From the IMG/VR virus record IMGVR_UViG_3300042475_002872, positions 1 through 36,694 of that record: a stretch of DNA of 36,694 nt. The stretch is one strand, 5' to 3'. Each line of letters opens with the position of its first letter. Positions within the stretch are counted from its first letter, which is position 1. Shown here one piece after another: positions 15,284 through 22,633 of this stretch. The notes under the pieces were generated by a model, which saw nothing but the letters and a program-made list of their open reading frames with translations, had not been told where the DNA came from and searched no databases. The position numbers and the translations under genes were made by a program. Origin of the DNA: a virus.

Positions 15284-16876
15284 TTAAGCGGGCATGAGCG
15301 CCATTTGCGGCGTCAGTTTTTGTTCGATGCGGGCGAGGAATCCGTTGGCCTTTTGCTGCTCGCGTAGCTGCTGCGCGGCGGGGTTGGCCGCGTCGGAGAA
15401 TCGGGCGAAGGCTGCACCGCCGCCGACCTTTTGCAGCGATTGGGCAATGACCCCTGCGTTGGTGCCGCGCTGCATCCCGCCTTCTTCGTCCATGCCGGGG
15501 ATCATGGTTTTGCTGGCTTCAAAGCGGGCGCGGACTGCGGCCTGATTGGATTCAAACTGCGCCTTTACGGACTCAAGCAGTTGATCGCGTGCCGCTACGA
15601 GTTGGGTTGTGTCAATACTTTCTCCCGCGTTTTCTATTGCAAGAGCGCCCGCCGCCGCTGCTTTGTTGAACGAATCGGCAATCCTGTCTCTGACGTTTTT
15701 TAGCGGATTTGCTATTGCGTCATTGGCCCTTGCAAAATTGGCGTCGGATTCTGTTTGCGCTATTCCTGCTGCTCGTCTGAGGTCGCCAACTGGAGCGCCC
15801 ATGCTTGAAAGAAATGGAACGGTGCTGAGTTTTTGTAAGACATCGGCAACAGAATTTTGAAGGGCTGCTGCTATTTTTTGAACCACTGCCAGCAATCCAT
15901 TGCCAAGGCCGCGCCAAAAGTCTGGTTTGGTAACTGAAGAAAGAATTGTGACAAAATCTGATGGAATGTCCGTAAATCTTTGCTGCATGAATGCAGTTAT
16001 GAAAGCGACGCCTTTGGAAAGTTCGTTTACAAAATTAGCGCCTGCCAATTTGAACTGAGCAGTCAGCACATTGCCAATTTCTCCAGAGGTTAAAAAAGAA
16101 ACGGCCAAGCCTATTTCTTTTCCAAAAGACTGACCCGCTTTGGATAGGTCAAGGGCGTCTGCATTTTCCAAAAGTGGCAGTAACGCTGGAACAAGTTCGT
16201 CGGCAACGCCAACGAAAAAGCCCTCAAGCTTCGCCCCGCTGGTGTTTAAAATATCCGAAGCCCTATCAAACTGAACAGCATTCTTTGATAGCAGTTCAGC
16301 TTGAAGCCCAATGGCGCGAGCCGCGTCACCGAGCGCGCCCGAGTCTTTGAAGAGCGCAAGCAAGTTCCCCGCTCCTCTGCCAAAGATTTGCATGGTTGCG
16401 GCGGTTTGCGCTGCTGGATCTTTAAGTCCTCCAATAGCCTGACCAATGGCTTTGAATTGCTCTTCTGGTGAAAGGCTTCGGAGTGCCTCCAAAGACAGAC
16501 CAATATTTGTGAATGATTTTTGCGCTTCTTTTGACCCTGTGGACGCCTCAAAAATAGCGCGCTGCATTCGGTTGACTGAGGGGCCAACTTGTTCGGCGCT
16601 CATTCCTGCGCGCATAAAAGCCATCTGAAGCACGCGAAGCTCGCCAGCGGCAACGCCTGTTCGGGCTGATAGCTCGGAAAGCGCCCCGCCGATGTCCACG
16701 GCCTTCTTGATCCCCACGGCCAAGGCTCCTGCGGCGGCGGCTGCTGCCGCGAATCCTGCGGCCATGACGGGCACACCAACAGCGGACAGCTTGCCAAGTG
16801 CGGCCTGTGCCCTTGTGAGTCCTGCGGTAAACCCGGAGGAATCAAGCGCGAGTCTGGCTGTTACGGTTGCGGCCAT
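15284..16876 (-). CDS. Tail tape measure protein
   Basis: 530 aa. The N-terminus 'ARLALDSSGFTAGLTRAQAA' is typical of tape measure proteins. A hydrophobic Ala/Gly-rich helix (about 33-60, 'VMAAGFAAAAAAAGALAVG') and long helices follow, with 'FGRGAGNLLALFKDSGAL' of the lambda-H/TP901 type. It sets tail length and helps DNA ejection. At roughly 0.15 nm per residue it predicts a tail near 80 nm, short for a siphovirus. Its position after the chaperone pair and one other gene is canonical. Confidence 0.93.
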   Translation of the reverse strand: MAATVTARLALDSSGFTAGLTRAQAALGKLSAVGVPVMAAGFAAAAAAAGALAVGIKKAVDIGGALSELSARTGVAAGELRVLQMAFMRAGMSAEQVGPSVNRMQRAIFEASTGSKEAQKSFTNIGLSLEALRSLSPEEQFKAIGQAIGGLKDPAAQTAATMQIFGRGAGNLLALFKDSGALGDAARAIGLQAELLSKNAVQFDRASDILNTSGAKLEGFFVGVADELVPALLPLLENADALDLSKAGQSFGKEIGLAVSFLTSGEIGNVLTAQFKLAGANFVNELSKGVAFITAFMQQRFTDIPSDFVTILSSVTKPDFWRGLGNGLLAVVQKIAAALQNSVADVLQKLSTVPFLSSMGAPVGDLRRAAGIAQTESDANFARANDAIANPLKNVRDRIADSFNKAAAAGALAIENAGESIDTTQLVAARDQLLESVKAQFESNQAAVRARFEASKTMIPGMDEEGGMQRGTNAGVIAQSLQKVGGGAAFARFSDAANPAAQQLREQQKANGFLARIEQKLTPQMALMPA

Positions 16877-16878
16877 AA

Positions 16879-17664
16879 TTAGCGGACGCCAAAGCCCGAA
16901 GCCTTGGCATTTTGTTTGAGGTAGTATTGAACGCGGCGGGTAATGGCTCCCGTGCGTTTTGCCAGAACGGCTTTTAGACGGCGCTCGATACTGCCCCGTG
17001 CGCGGGCATAGACCCCGGCATTGGCAAGCTCAAGGACGCCACGGCTTCCCTGCTGCTTGTAGTTGATGTAGCCAGCGCGGTCGTGGCGCGTGATCCATGC
17101 GGGCAGCTTGGCCCCAAGTTTGACGGCGGCGGCTTTCCAGCCTGCGGCTTGCTTGCCGACCAGCTTGATTGCCTTCTTAATGTAAGCGGCTTTCTTGGCC
17201 TCGGTCGTAATGCCTCGATTGTAGGACTTGGAACGGCCCGTGTTGCGGTCGCCCGTCTGCCCTGCGCTGGTCACTCGTCCGTTGCGAGTCCTCTGGCTGC
17301 GGTGCCATTGGGCAAGGTTGCTGACGGCAACGTCATTGTCGGACACATAGACAGTCCCGTCTTTGCGGCGAAGTTCGCGGCGATTAATGGAGCCGCCGAA
17401 GATTTCGACAAATTGCTCGTAAAGCCCCGGCGCAAGGCCGATGAGGATTTTGTTGATGTCGTTTGTGACGGCAATTTCGCCGCCTTTTTTATTCCACTTC
17501 GCGCCCTTGTTTGGGGGAGTAATCTTCGCGGCTTCGACAATGATGATCTTCCCCTGCTCGTTTAGCAGTTCCTTGGTCGTGCGCTTGCTCGTGGCAATAT
17601 AGCTCTGCATTGCCTTGTCGAACTCGGCAGAATCAATCGTAACACTTTTGGCGCGGCGTCCCAT
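16879..17664 (-). CDS. Basic protein upstream of tape measure
   Basis: 261 aa, strongly basic. The N-terminus 'DSAEFDKAMQSYIATSKRTT' and 'ELLNEQGKIIIVEAAKITPP' resemble the HK97 gp10/minor tail pattern (helix, then a helix ending in AxxxxP). The C-terminal half is Lys/Arg-rich ('RARGSIERRLKAVLAKRTG'). ATG overlaps the stop of the -1 frame chaperone ORF (TAATG). Role uncertain; a tail completion or morphogenesis protein is likely. Confidence 0.65.
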   Translation of the reverse strand: MGRRAKSVTIDSAEFDKAMQSYIATSKRTTKELLNEQGKIIIVEAAKITPPNKGAKWNKKGGEIAVTNDINKILIGLAPGLYEQFVEIFGGSINRRELRRKDGTVYVSDNDVAVSNLAQWHRSQRTRNGRVTSAGQTGDRNTGRSKSYNRGITTEAKKAAYIKKAIKLVGKQAAGWKAAAVKLGAKLPAWITRHDRAGYINYKQQGSRGVLELANAGVYARARGSIERRLKAVLAKRTGAITRRVQYYLKQNAKASGFGVR

Positions 17665-17894
17665 TACTCTGCTGAAAACCTCTCTGTCAAAGCCGCCATG
17701 CGCTCAAAGGCGTCCACCGTCTCGCCTGTCGGCGGGCCGGGCGGCACTGTCCACACGTCATTAGCGCGTAAGGCGCAGTGCTGATATTGCAAGAGTCGGG
17801 CGAGCGGCAGTTCCCAAATGATGTAGTGTTCGGGCCAGCCTGTTTCTCGCGCCAGCGTGAAAGCGAAGGTCGCAATCCACGCTGGCTCTGTCAG
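17664..17894 (-). CDS. Tail chaperone GT extension (-1 frame)
   Basis: A 76-codon ORF in the -1 frame of the gpG-like gene, entered at GGGAAAC (17894-17900). It begins 'LTEPAWIATFAFTLARETGW', continues 'PEHYIIWELPLARLLQYQH' and ends 'DAFERMAALTERFSAE'. There is no good start codon of its own. Its stop (TAA) overlaps the next ATG. In lambda, gpGT made by -1 slippage guides tail tube assembly on the tape measure; the place, length and slip site match. Fusion product about 215 aa. Confidence 0.85.
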   Translation of the reverse strand: MTEPAWIATFAFTLARETGWPEHYIIWELPLARLLQYQHCALRANDVWTVPPGPPTGETVDAFERMAALTERFSAE

Positions 17895-18310
17895 TTTCCC
17901 GGTGGCGAGGCTTGGGATGCGCCCGGTGCGGCAGGCTTTTCGACAATCTCCACGGAGGCCGCGCCCGTCATGTCGCCCACTCGCTGAATCTCGTCCATCA
18001 CTTGCGGCACGATAGAAAGCGGGATCTGCAACTGGTAGCGAAGCAGTTCGTCCTCAAGGTTCTGCTTGTCGCGGACGGCGCGCAGCACTTTCTCAACGGG
18101 TTCGCAGTGGATGAAAAGGAAGCCCGCCACTTGGCGTAGCTGCTCGACTTGATCCATCGGCTCGTCGGACTTCTCGCCCGTGAACTGCGACAGGCCGAGC
18201 CGTTTGCAAAGCGTCACGCTGCCAAGGGTGAAAGGCCGCAGCTTGAAATCGCCAATCTGCTTGAGCGAGGGTTCTAAAAACGCTTCTTCGGTTAGAGTAG
18301 TTTGAGCCAT
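17891..18310 (-). CDS. Tail assembly chaperone (gpG-like)
   Basis: 139 aa from ATG 18310 with the purine-rich GAGGAAAAAGC upstream. 'LKQIGDFKLRPFTLGSVTL' is typical of tail chaperones. The C-terminus 'PAAPGASQASPPGN' is flexible and the TGA stop immediately follows the slippery GGGAAAC. Most ribosomes would end here and a minority shift into the -1 ORF. The start overlaps the previous gene by 19 nt. The reading frame is open farther upstream to 18478 but that part overlaps the preceding gene. Confidence 0.88.
   Translation of the reverse strand: MAQTTLTEEAFLEPSLKQIGDFKLRPFTLGSVTLCKRLGLSQFTGEKSDEPMDQVEQLRQVAGFLFIHCEPVEKVLRAVRDKQNLEDELLRYQLQIPLSIVPQVMDEIQRVGDMTGAASVEIVEKPAAPGASQASPPGN
17894..17900 (-). 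promoter_or_regulatory. Programmed -1 frameshift site GGGAAAC
   Basis: On the minus strand the frame-0 codons read CCG GGA AAC TGA. The heptamer G-GGA-AAC fits X-XXY-YYZ, and slipping back one base gives GGG AAA CTG. It closely resembles the lambda G/T heptamer GGGAAAG. The stop codon directly after the heptamer can itself slow ribosomes. I did not identify a downstream pseudoknot by eye. Confidence 0.85.
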
Positions 18311-18738
18311 TTTGCTTTTTCCTCGGTAGTCAAATCGGGGCGGATCTTTAGCGTGCGTTGACCCTTGCGAAGCAGGATCATCGGGCGGTGCTTGCGGAAG
18401 TGGTCGCGGAACTTGGAAAGGTTCTCGTGCGCGTGGCGCAGGTAGGCAATGGGGTGCGCCGGGTTGGCCTTGCACCACTCCAAATCGCGGAAGCGTATGA
18501 GGAATGCTTCCAGCGGCAGACGCTCGTCGCCAAAGTCGGCGGTGGTTGAATCATCAAAGACCCACACCGTCTCGCGGATCATTGTCCCGTCTACCGTGTC
18601 CTCGATGTAATCTTCAAAGTTTTTGACCTGTTTGCCGTCTACCAGACGATAGCCAGCAGTCATGGCCGCGACGGCGGATGCGCCTTCTATCGAAGCGAGG
18701 GGCTGATCGTCCCTCGACTTAACCACTCGGACTTGCAT
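18292..18738 (-). CDS. Conserved phage tail-region protein
   Basis: 148 aa, not recognised. N-terminal beta part ('MQVRVVKSRDDQPLASIEG') followed by helical, basic segments ('FRDHFRKHRPMILLRKGQRT'). It lies between the tail tube candidates and the chaperones, overlapping the chaperone start by 19 nt. Possibly an extra tail chaperone or assembly factor; only the position supports this. Confidence 0.65.
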   Translation of the reverse strand: MQVRVVKSRDDQPLASIEGASAVAAMTAGYRLVDGKQVKNFEDYIEDTVDGTMIRETVWVFDDSTTADFGDERLPLEAFLIRFRDLEWCKANPAHPIAYLRHAHENLSKFRDHFRKHRPMILLRKGQRTLKIRPDLTTEEKAKWLKLL

Positions 18739-18745
18739 GAGCTAC

Positions 18746-19072
18746 TTAGCCCAGCGTGGCACCCGGCCAGTTACGCATTGTGAACGACCAATCAGGGTAG
18801 TCCTCGTTGCGCTCGGTGATCGAAATGTTCGTGACAACGGAAGCCCCGCCACTGACGCCTGTGATCGTGGCCGTGCCGCCGACATCGAGTGTCGGAAAGT
18901 CGCCGCGTCCGCTGACTTGCACTTCAAAGGTCGGGTCAAAGGCTTTGCCTTGGCCGTAGGTGCCGTCTTTTTCGGCAATGTGAAGCTCTTCGACAGACTT
19001 GGTGATCTGCACGGATTGCGTCAGGTTTTCGCTGTAAGCGGTGACGCCGATATCTGCAACGGTGGAAGGCAT
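18746..19072 (-). CDS. Tail tube protein candidate 1
   Basis: 108 aa. It starts 'MPSTVADIGVTAYSENLTQS', has 'FEVQVSGRGDFPTLDVGG', a short 'GVSGGAS' turn and 'ITERNEDYPDWSFT'. The size, beta content and place before the chaperones fit a small tail-tube subunit. It shares the layout of the next upstream gene (19076-19387), suggesting an old tandem duplication. Which of the two forms the tube cannot be decided here. Confidence 0.6.
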   Translation of the reverse strand: MPSTVADIGVTAYSENLTQSVQITKSVEELHIAEKDGTYGQGKAFDPTFEVQVSGRGDFPTLDVGGTATITGVSGGASVVTNISITERNEDYPDWSFTMRNWPGATLG

Positions 19073-19075
19073 GAT

Positions 19076-19387
19076 TTAGAGATCGTCTTTGCGAACGCCG
19101 CTGATTTCGTAGGACGGGAAATCGTCGGCGGTCTGGGTGTTGGAAACGGAAATGATTTTTGCGGTTCCTTCGGAAATGGCTCCTGCGGCTACTCCAGCCA
19201 AGTCGCCAACCCCGCGCCCGCGCCGGGTGAAGTTGGTCGTGGAATATTTCAGTTTTTGAACGTGCTTAGTTACGCCCGTCTTGTCGCGGATTGTGGCGAC
19301 TTCAACCGTGCTGTCGGTCGTGAACTCCTCTGTGGTGGAGTTCGACGGCTCGGCAATGTCTGTGCTGGTAATTCCGATGGAAGGCAT
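19076..19387 (-). CDS. Tail tube protein candidate 2
   Basis: 103 aa. It begins 'MPSIGITSTDIAEPSNSTTE' and continues with 'LKYSTTNFTRRGRGVGDLAG' and 'ISVSNTQTADDFPSYEISG'. Beta-rich and similar in layout to 18746-19072 (MPS start, arginine-glycine turn, acidic-aromatic 'DFP/DYP' near the end). Both may form the tube, or one may be a tube cap. Confidence 0.6.
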   Translation of the reverse strand: MPSIGITSTDIAEPSNSTTEEFTTDSTVEVATIRDKTGVTKHVQKLKYSTTNFTRRGRGVGDLAGVAAGAISEGTAKIISVSNTQTADDFPSYEISGVRKDDL

Positions 19388-19393
19388 GGCGTT

Positions 19394-19495
19394 TTATTTG
19401 GCGGACTTTTTGGCAAGGCGCGCTTCGACGGCTGCGCCACGAGGGCCAGCAACGGCGGGGGCGGCTTTGGGCTGCTCTTTGGCGGCTTCGCTCAT
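19394..19495 (-). CDS. 33-residue Ala/Lys-rich peptide
   Basis: A tiny ORF in the tail block with ATG 14 nt after TTGACA, and a stop 6 nt before the next ATG. The sequence runs 'MSEAAKEQPKAAPAVAGPRG' then 'AAVEARLAKKSAK': disordered, basic, low complexity. Dense packing and the leader motif support it as a real gene. Function unknown, possibly a tail-tube accessory. Confidence 0.5.
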   Translation of the reverse strand: MSEAAKEQPKAAPAVAGPRGAAVEARLAKKSAK

Positions 19496-19511
19496 ACGCT
19501 GCGCGCAGTTG

Positions 19512-19925
19512 TCAAACGGTCACGCCGAGCGCGACTTGCAAAGTGTTGACCCATGCCCTGTCTTGAAAATCTGGCCCCGGCACGCTGGTGATGTAGCTGC
19601 CTGCAAAATCCACGCCTGACGCGGCGGCATCAAAGGCCGTGCGGAAGGAGTTTTGCGCCTCGATGGCGGTAACGAGTGTGGTGAAAAGACTGCTGTGGTC
19701 GGACAGGCTGACAGCCATTGAGGGCGAGCGAAGGCTGACAGTGAGATTGACCAAGAACGCGCCCGGCCCCCGGTGCTCGGCATCGCTGACCTCGACCACT
19801 ACGGCCTGCTTCTCAAAGTCCAAGTCGGCGGCAGTGACCGATTCGTGAACCTGTGTGCCTGCGGGAAGGTTGTTTAATGCGCGCAGGTAGGCCGCTACGC
19901 CCTTTTCTACTTCAAGCGGGTTCAC
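19512..19925 (-). CDS. Tail terminator-like protein
   Basis: 137 aa from a GTG at 19925 that overlaps the upstream stop (GTGA). 'NPLEVEKGVAAYLRALNNLP' followed by alternating strands and a helix ('SSLFTTLVTAIEAQNSFRTA') is the alpha/beta layout of gpU/HK97 gp10-type tail completion proteins. Position between the connector and tail tube agrees. The frame is open to 19949 but that region overlaps the upstream gene. Confidence 0.65.
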   Translation of the reverse strand: MNPLEVEKGVAAYLRALNNLPAGTQVHESVTAADLDFEKQAVVVEVSDAEHRGPGAFLVNLTVSLRSPSMAVSLSDHSSLFTTLVTAIEAQNSFRTAFDAAASGVDFAGSYITSVPGPDFQDRAWVNTLQVALGVTV

Positions 19926-20257
19926 GGGTTGCCAACCTCCACGATCCATTCCTGCGCGAGCGGGGAGTAGTTAAAGCGAACGGAAAGGACGCGATAGGTT
20001 TTGCCTTGGATCTTGACCGCGCTTTTGAGGGCGGGCGCTTCGGGCATATCGGTCTTCGTCACGCGCACCACGAAATCAACGGGGCTTTGGAATCCGCCCG
20101 ACTCAAGGTTCAGTTCGGGCGTGCCTGTCGAGACGGCACAGGTGAAATTGCGGGGGGCTCCGTTCCACGCTTCGCCAAAGGTTACGGTCGTGCCGAAAGC
20201 GGATTTCATCTGCGCGGCAGCTTGACGGGCAAAGGCGGCGACGGAGGTGGCGTCCAT
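19922..20257 (-). CDS. Head-tail connector / head closure protein
   Basis: 111 aa from ATG 20257, which stands 14 nt after TTGACA. 'MDATSVAAFARQAAAQMKSA' is followed by beta strands ('VKIQGKTYRVLSVRFNYSP') in the style of gpFII-like head-tail joining proteins. It lies after the coat gene and before the terminator-like gene. The frame is open to 20305 but that part runs through the hairpin. Confidence 0.65.
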   Translation of the reverse strand: MDATSVAAFARQAAAQMKSAFGTTVTFGEAWNGAPRNFTCAVSTGTPELNLESGGFQSPVDFVVRVTKTDMPEAPALKSAVKIQGKTYRVLSVRFNYSPLAQEWIVEVGNP

Positions 20258-20285
20258 GACCAATCGCAGACTGTCAAAACAGAAT

Positions 20286-20313
20286 GGCCCCGGCTGAATT
20301 AACAACCGGGGCC
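20286..20313 (-). terminator. Hairpin after coat gene
   Basis: Perfect 8-bp inverted repeat GGCCCCGG / CCGGGGCC with a 12-nt loop, 35 nt after the coat stop. On the minus strand it is followed by ATTCTGTTTTGAC, T-rich but interrupted. Likely a partial terminator that lowers tail expression relative to coat. It is in the leader of the connector gene. Confidence 0.6.
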
Positions 20314-20347
20314 ACGCAGTTATGTGAACAACACGGACAGAACAGAC

Positions 20348-21532
20348 TTAGGCGATGATGGTCGAGACGAAGTCGCTCTTCCAGACCTTGACGCCGTAGA
20401 AGGCGGTCACATCGAACATCGCCATTCCGTAGCCCTTGTATTGGGCGACTTCGAAGGTCAGTCCGGTGCGGTCATCGCTCAAGGTGATGCGGTCAACTGC
20501 TGCATCGCCGCCGTAAGGCTGCGCGGGGGCGCGCATGGCGAGTTCAGCCGCCTGCCTGTGGAATGCCACAAGCGGGGTGTAGTTGGACTCCAAGGTGAGA
20601 GCGCGGGTGCTTGCTCCGGTCGCCTTGCGAAGACCGGGGGCATTGAGGACAACCGTGCCGCCGCCAGAAACATCGGCGTCGCCAGTCTTGACGATGTAGA
20701 TGTTGTTTGAGTCGTTGGCAATGTTGAGGGCGTCACCTTCGACAATCGTGCCAGTGCCAGCCGAGCTAAGAGTCAGTGAAGTAGCGCCGACAGCGAAGTT
20801 TGCATTGGTGATCGTCGGGGAACCAGCGAGGGTGCCCTTGGTGTGAAGCGGAACGCCAGCGGACTCCTTGAGCGAGAAGCCCAAGAGGTTAAGCAATTCG
20901 CCTTGGCGAAGCAGATCGCTGCTGCCGCTTTCGTTGACCTTGTAAAGCTCGGACAACTGGCGAAGCGCAGCGCCGTTAGCGGAATCAAGGATGACCGAAA
21001 GCTGTCCGTCGTTAAGCGGGCAACCGTTGTCGGCCAAGACCTGACGGGCGCGGGCGAGGATGCTGAACTTGTTGGTCGAATCAAAGGTGGAGCCGCTGGA
21101 GACTTTGACGCCCCGCGAGCTTGCTTTGTAGATCGTCGAAACAACTTCGCTTTCAATCGCATTGACCACGCGGCGGATCGCCTGCGTGAACATATCGGAA
21201 AGAACAACTTCCATGCCGAAGCTGTTGTCCAGCTTGCGGGCGGTTTCCCCGGTCAGGGGGATGCGGACGTTGGCGATTTTGTTAAGGGTAAAATCGTCAG
21301 CGGCAACGGTCTGATCGTCGCCATCCGGGATGGTCATCGCGGGCGTGTAGCTGGTGTTCAGCGTAGGCGCGGCGGTGGCAAAGGACTGAATTTTGTCGCC
21401 ATAAGCAGCGGTCGTGGAACCGTCGCGGTTGATGGTGACAGAGGTGACGGCTCCGGTAAGCTCGCGAGCCACAATATCCCGCGCTTTGTAAATGCTCGGC
21501 GCGAGTGACGTTAGGGTCAGTGTATTAGGCAT
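20348..21532 (-). CDS. Major capsid protein, P22 coat-like
   Basis: 394 aa. 'LTSLAPSIYKARDIVARELT' at the N-terminus, 'RKLDNSFGMEVVLSDMFTQA', 'QVLADNGCPLNDGQLSVIL' and 'SGSSDLLRQGELLNLLGF' match the P22 coat-type family, an HK97-fold coat with an inserted domain. An Ig-like or I-domain insert is likely at about 235-300 ('ATSLTLSSAGTGTIVEGDAL'). The ATG follows an A/C-rich leader (AAACAAAAACACAATC) with no Shine-Dalgarno. The neighbouring protease carries a probable scaffold region. Confidence 0.93.
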   Translation of the reverse strand: MPNTLTLTSLAPSIYKARDIVARELTGAVTSVTINRDGSTTAAYGDKIQSFATAAPTLNTSYTPAMTIPDGDDQTVAADDFTLNKIANVRIPLTGETARKLDNSFGMEVVLSDMFTQAIRRVVNAIESEVVSTIYKASSRGVKVSSGSTFDSTNKFSILARARQVLADNGCPLNDGQLSVILDSANGAALRQLSELYKVNESGSSDLLRQGELLNLLGFSLKESAGVPLHTKGTLAGSPTITNANFAVGATSLTLSSAGTGTIVEGDALNIANDSNNIYIVKTGDADVSGGGTVVLNAPGLRKATGASTRALTLESNYTPLVAFHRQAAELAMRAPAQPYGGDAAVDRITLSDDRTGLTFEVAQYKGYGMAMFDVTAFYGVKVWKSDFVSTIIA

Positions 21533-21556
21533 GATTGTGTTTTTGTTTGTTGGCTC

Positions 21557-22618
21557 TTAGTCCTCAAGACGCCCGCCCTTTTGGAAGAACGCGGCTCGGT
21601 CGGAGTGGGAGAGTTTTTCAAAATTTTCACGGGACAGCGCGGCAGTCCCTTCGTCGGATGCGCCAAGCGCCGGGACAACAGACGCCGAGGCAACGCCGTT
21701 GGCTTTTTCCAAAGCGGCCAAGGCTTCGCTAACCTTGCTCAGTTCCGTTTCGGCCTTCTCGGCGCGAGCTACGGCAACCGCACGCTCTTCAGCCAGCGCG
21801 GCGATCTTGGCGACAAAAGCATCGGCACTGATTGCGGCTTGCGGCTGTTCAAGAACGGGCTGTTCAACAGCGGCGGGGGAAACTTCCTCCGCTTCGTTTT
21901 TCTCAACAACAGGCGCGTCGGTTACAGACTCGGCAGCCTCAGTCACCACGGGAGTTTCTTCAACTACGGGTTCAGCGGCAGGCGCGGAAATCTCGGCATC
22001 GGAGATAGCATTGTTTTGCATCTTGGCCTTTGCGAAGTTGTCAAATCGTGCGCGCAAATCTTTGGCGCTGGCGGCGGCGGGAATGCCGTCTTCAATGGCG
22101 TCGACAAAACCAAGGGCCACGGCCTCGACTGCATCCAGCCAAGTTTCCTCGTCCATCAGCTTGGCAATCTCCTTTTCTTCCATGCCGCTTTTCTTTTGGT
22201 AAGCGCGCACAAGGTTCGACTTCATTGTGTCGAGCAAGTCGGCCTGCTTGCGCAGGTCTTTAGCTTCGCCAGCAGCGAGCGTCCACGGGTTATGGATCAT
22301 CAGCAGGGCGTTGTCGGCCATATAGACCGGGTTGCCTGACATGGCGATGACGCTCGCCATGCTTGCCGCCAAAGCGTCAATGTGAACAGTCAGCCCGCCT
22401 TCGTGACGGGCAAGAGCGTTGTAGATTGCGCTGCCTTCGACAATTTCGCCTCCGGGCGAGTTAATACGGAGGTGGATGTGTTGACCTTTGTATTTTTTGA
22501 GGTCGGCAATAAACTCTTTTGCGCCGATGCCAAAAGCACCGATCTCGTCGTAGAGAGAAAGTTCAACCTCGTTGCCTTGGTTGACGGTTGCCTTAAACGC
22601 ATACCACTTCTGAGTCAT
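21557..22618 (-). CDS. ClpP-like head protease with scaffold tail
   Basis: 353 aa. Residues 1-190 are a ClpP/S14 serine protease: 'RINSPGGEIVEGSAIY', catalytic Ser86 in 'DALAASMASVIAMSG', His109 in 'LMIHNPW' and a later acidic residue near 'WLDAVEAVALGFVDAI'. The C-terminal 160 residues are Ala/Glu/Pro-rich, then coiled coil ('VAKIAALAEERAVAVARAEK'), typical of an internal scaffold fused to the protease. It would process the prohead before DNA entry. ATG is 13 nt after TTGACA; the motif's TGA is the portal stop. Confidence 0.93.
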   Translation of the reverse strand: MTQKWYAFKATVNQGNEVELSLYDEIGAFGIGAKEFIADLKKYKGQHIHLRINSPGGEIVEGSAIYNALARHEGGLTVHIDALAASMASVIAMSGNPVYMADNALLMIHNPWTLAAGEAKDLRKQADLLDTMKSNLVRAYQKKSGMEEKEIAKLMDEETWLDAVEAVALGFVDAIEDGIPAAASAKDLRARFDNFAKAKMQNNAISDAEISAPAAEPVVEETPVVTEAAESVTDAPVVEKNEAEEVSPAAVEQPVLEQPQAAISADAFVAKIAALAEERAVAVARAEKAETELSKVSEALAALEKANGVASASVVPALGASDEGTAALSRENFEKLSHSDRAAFFQKGGRLED

Positions 22619-22633
22619 TCACCCCTGCGGGTG

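Noticed and set aside
15284-16876. Contractile tail (myovirus) interpretation
   Set aside because: No sheath, baseplate wedge or spike genes are visible, and the chaperone frameshift plus tube genes fit a siphovirus.
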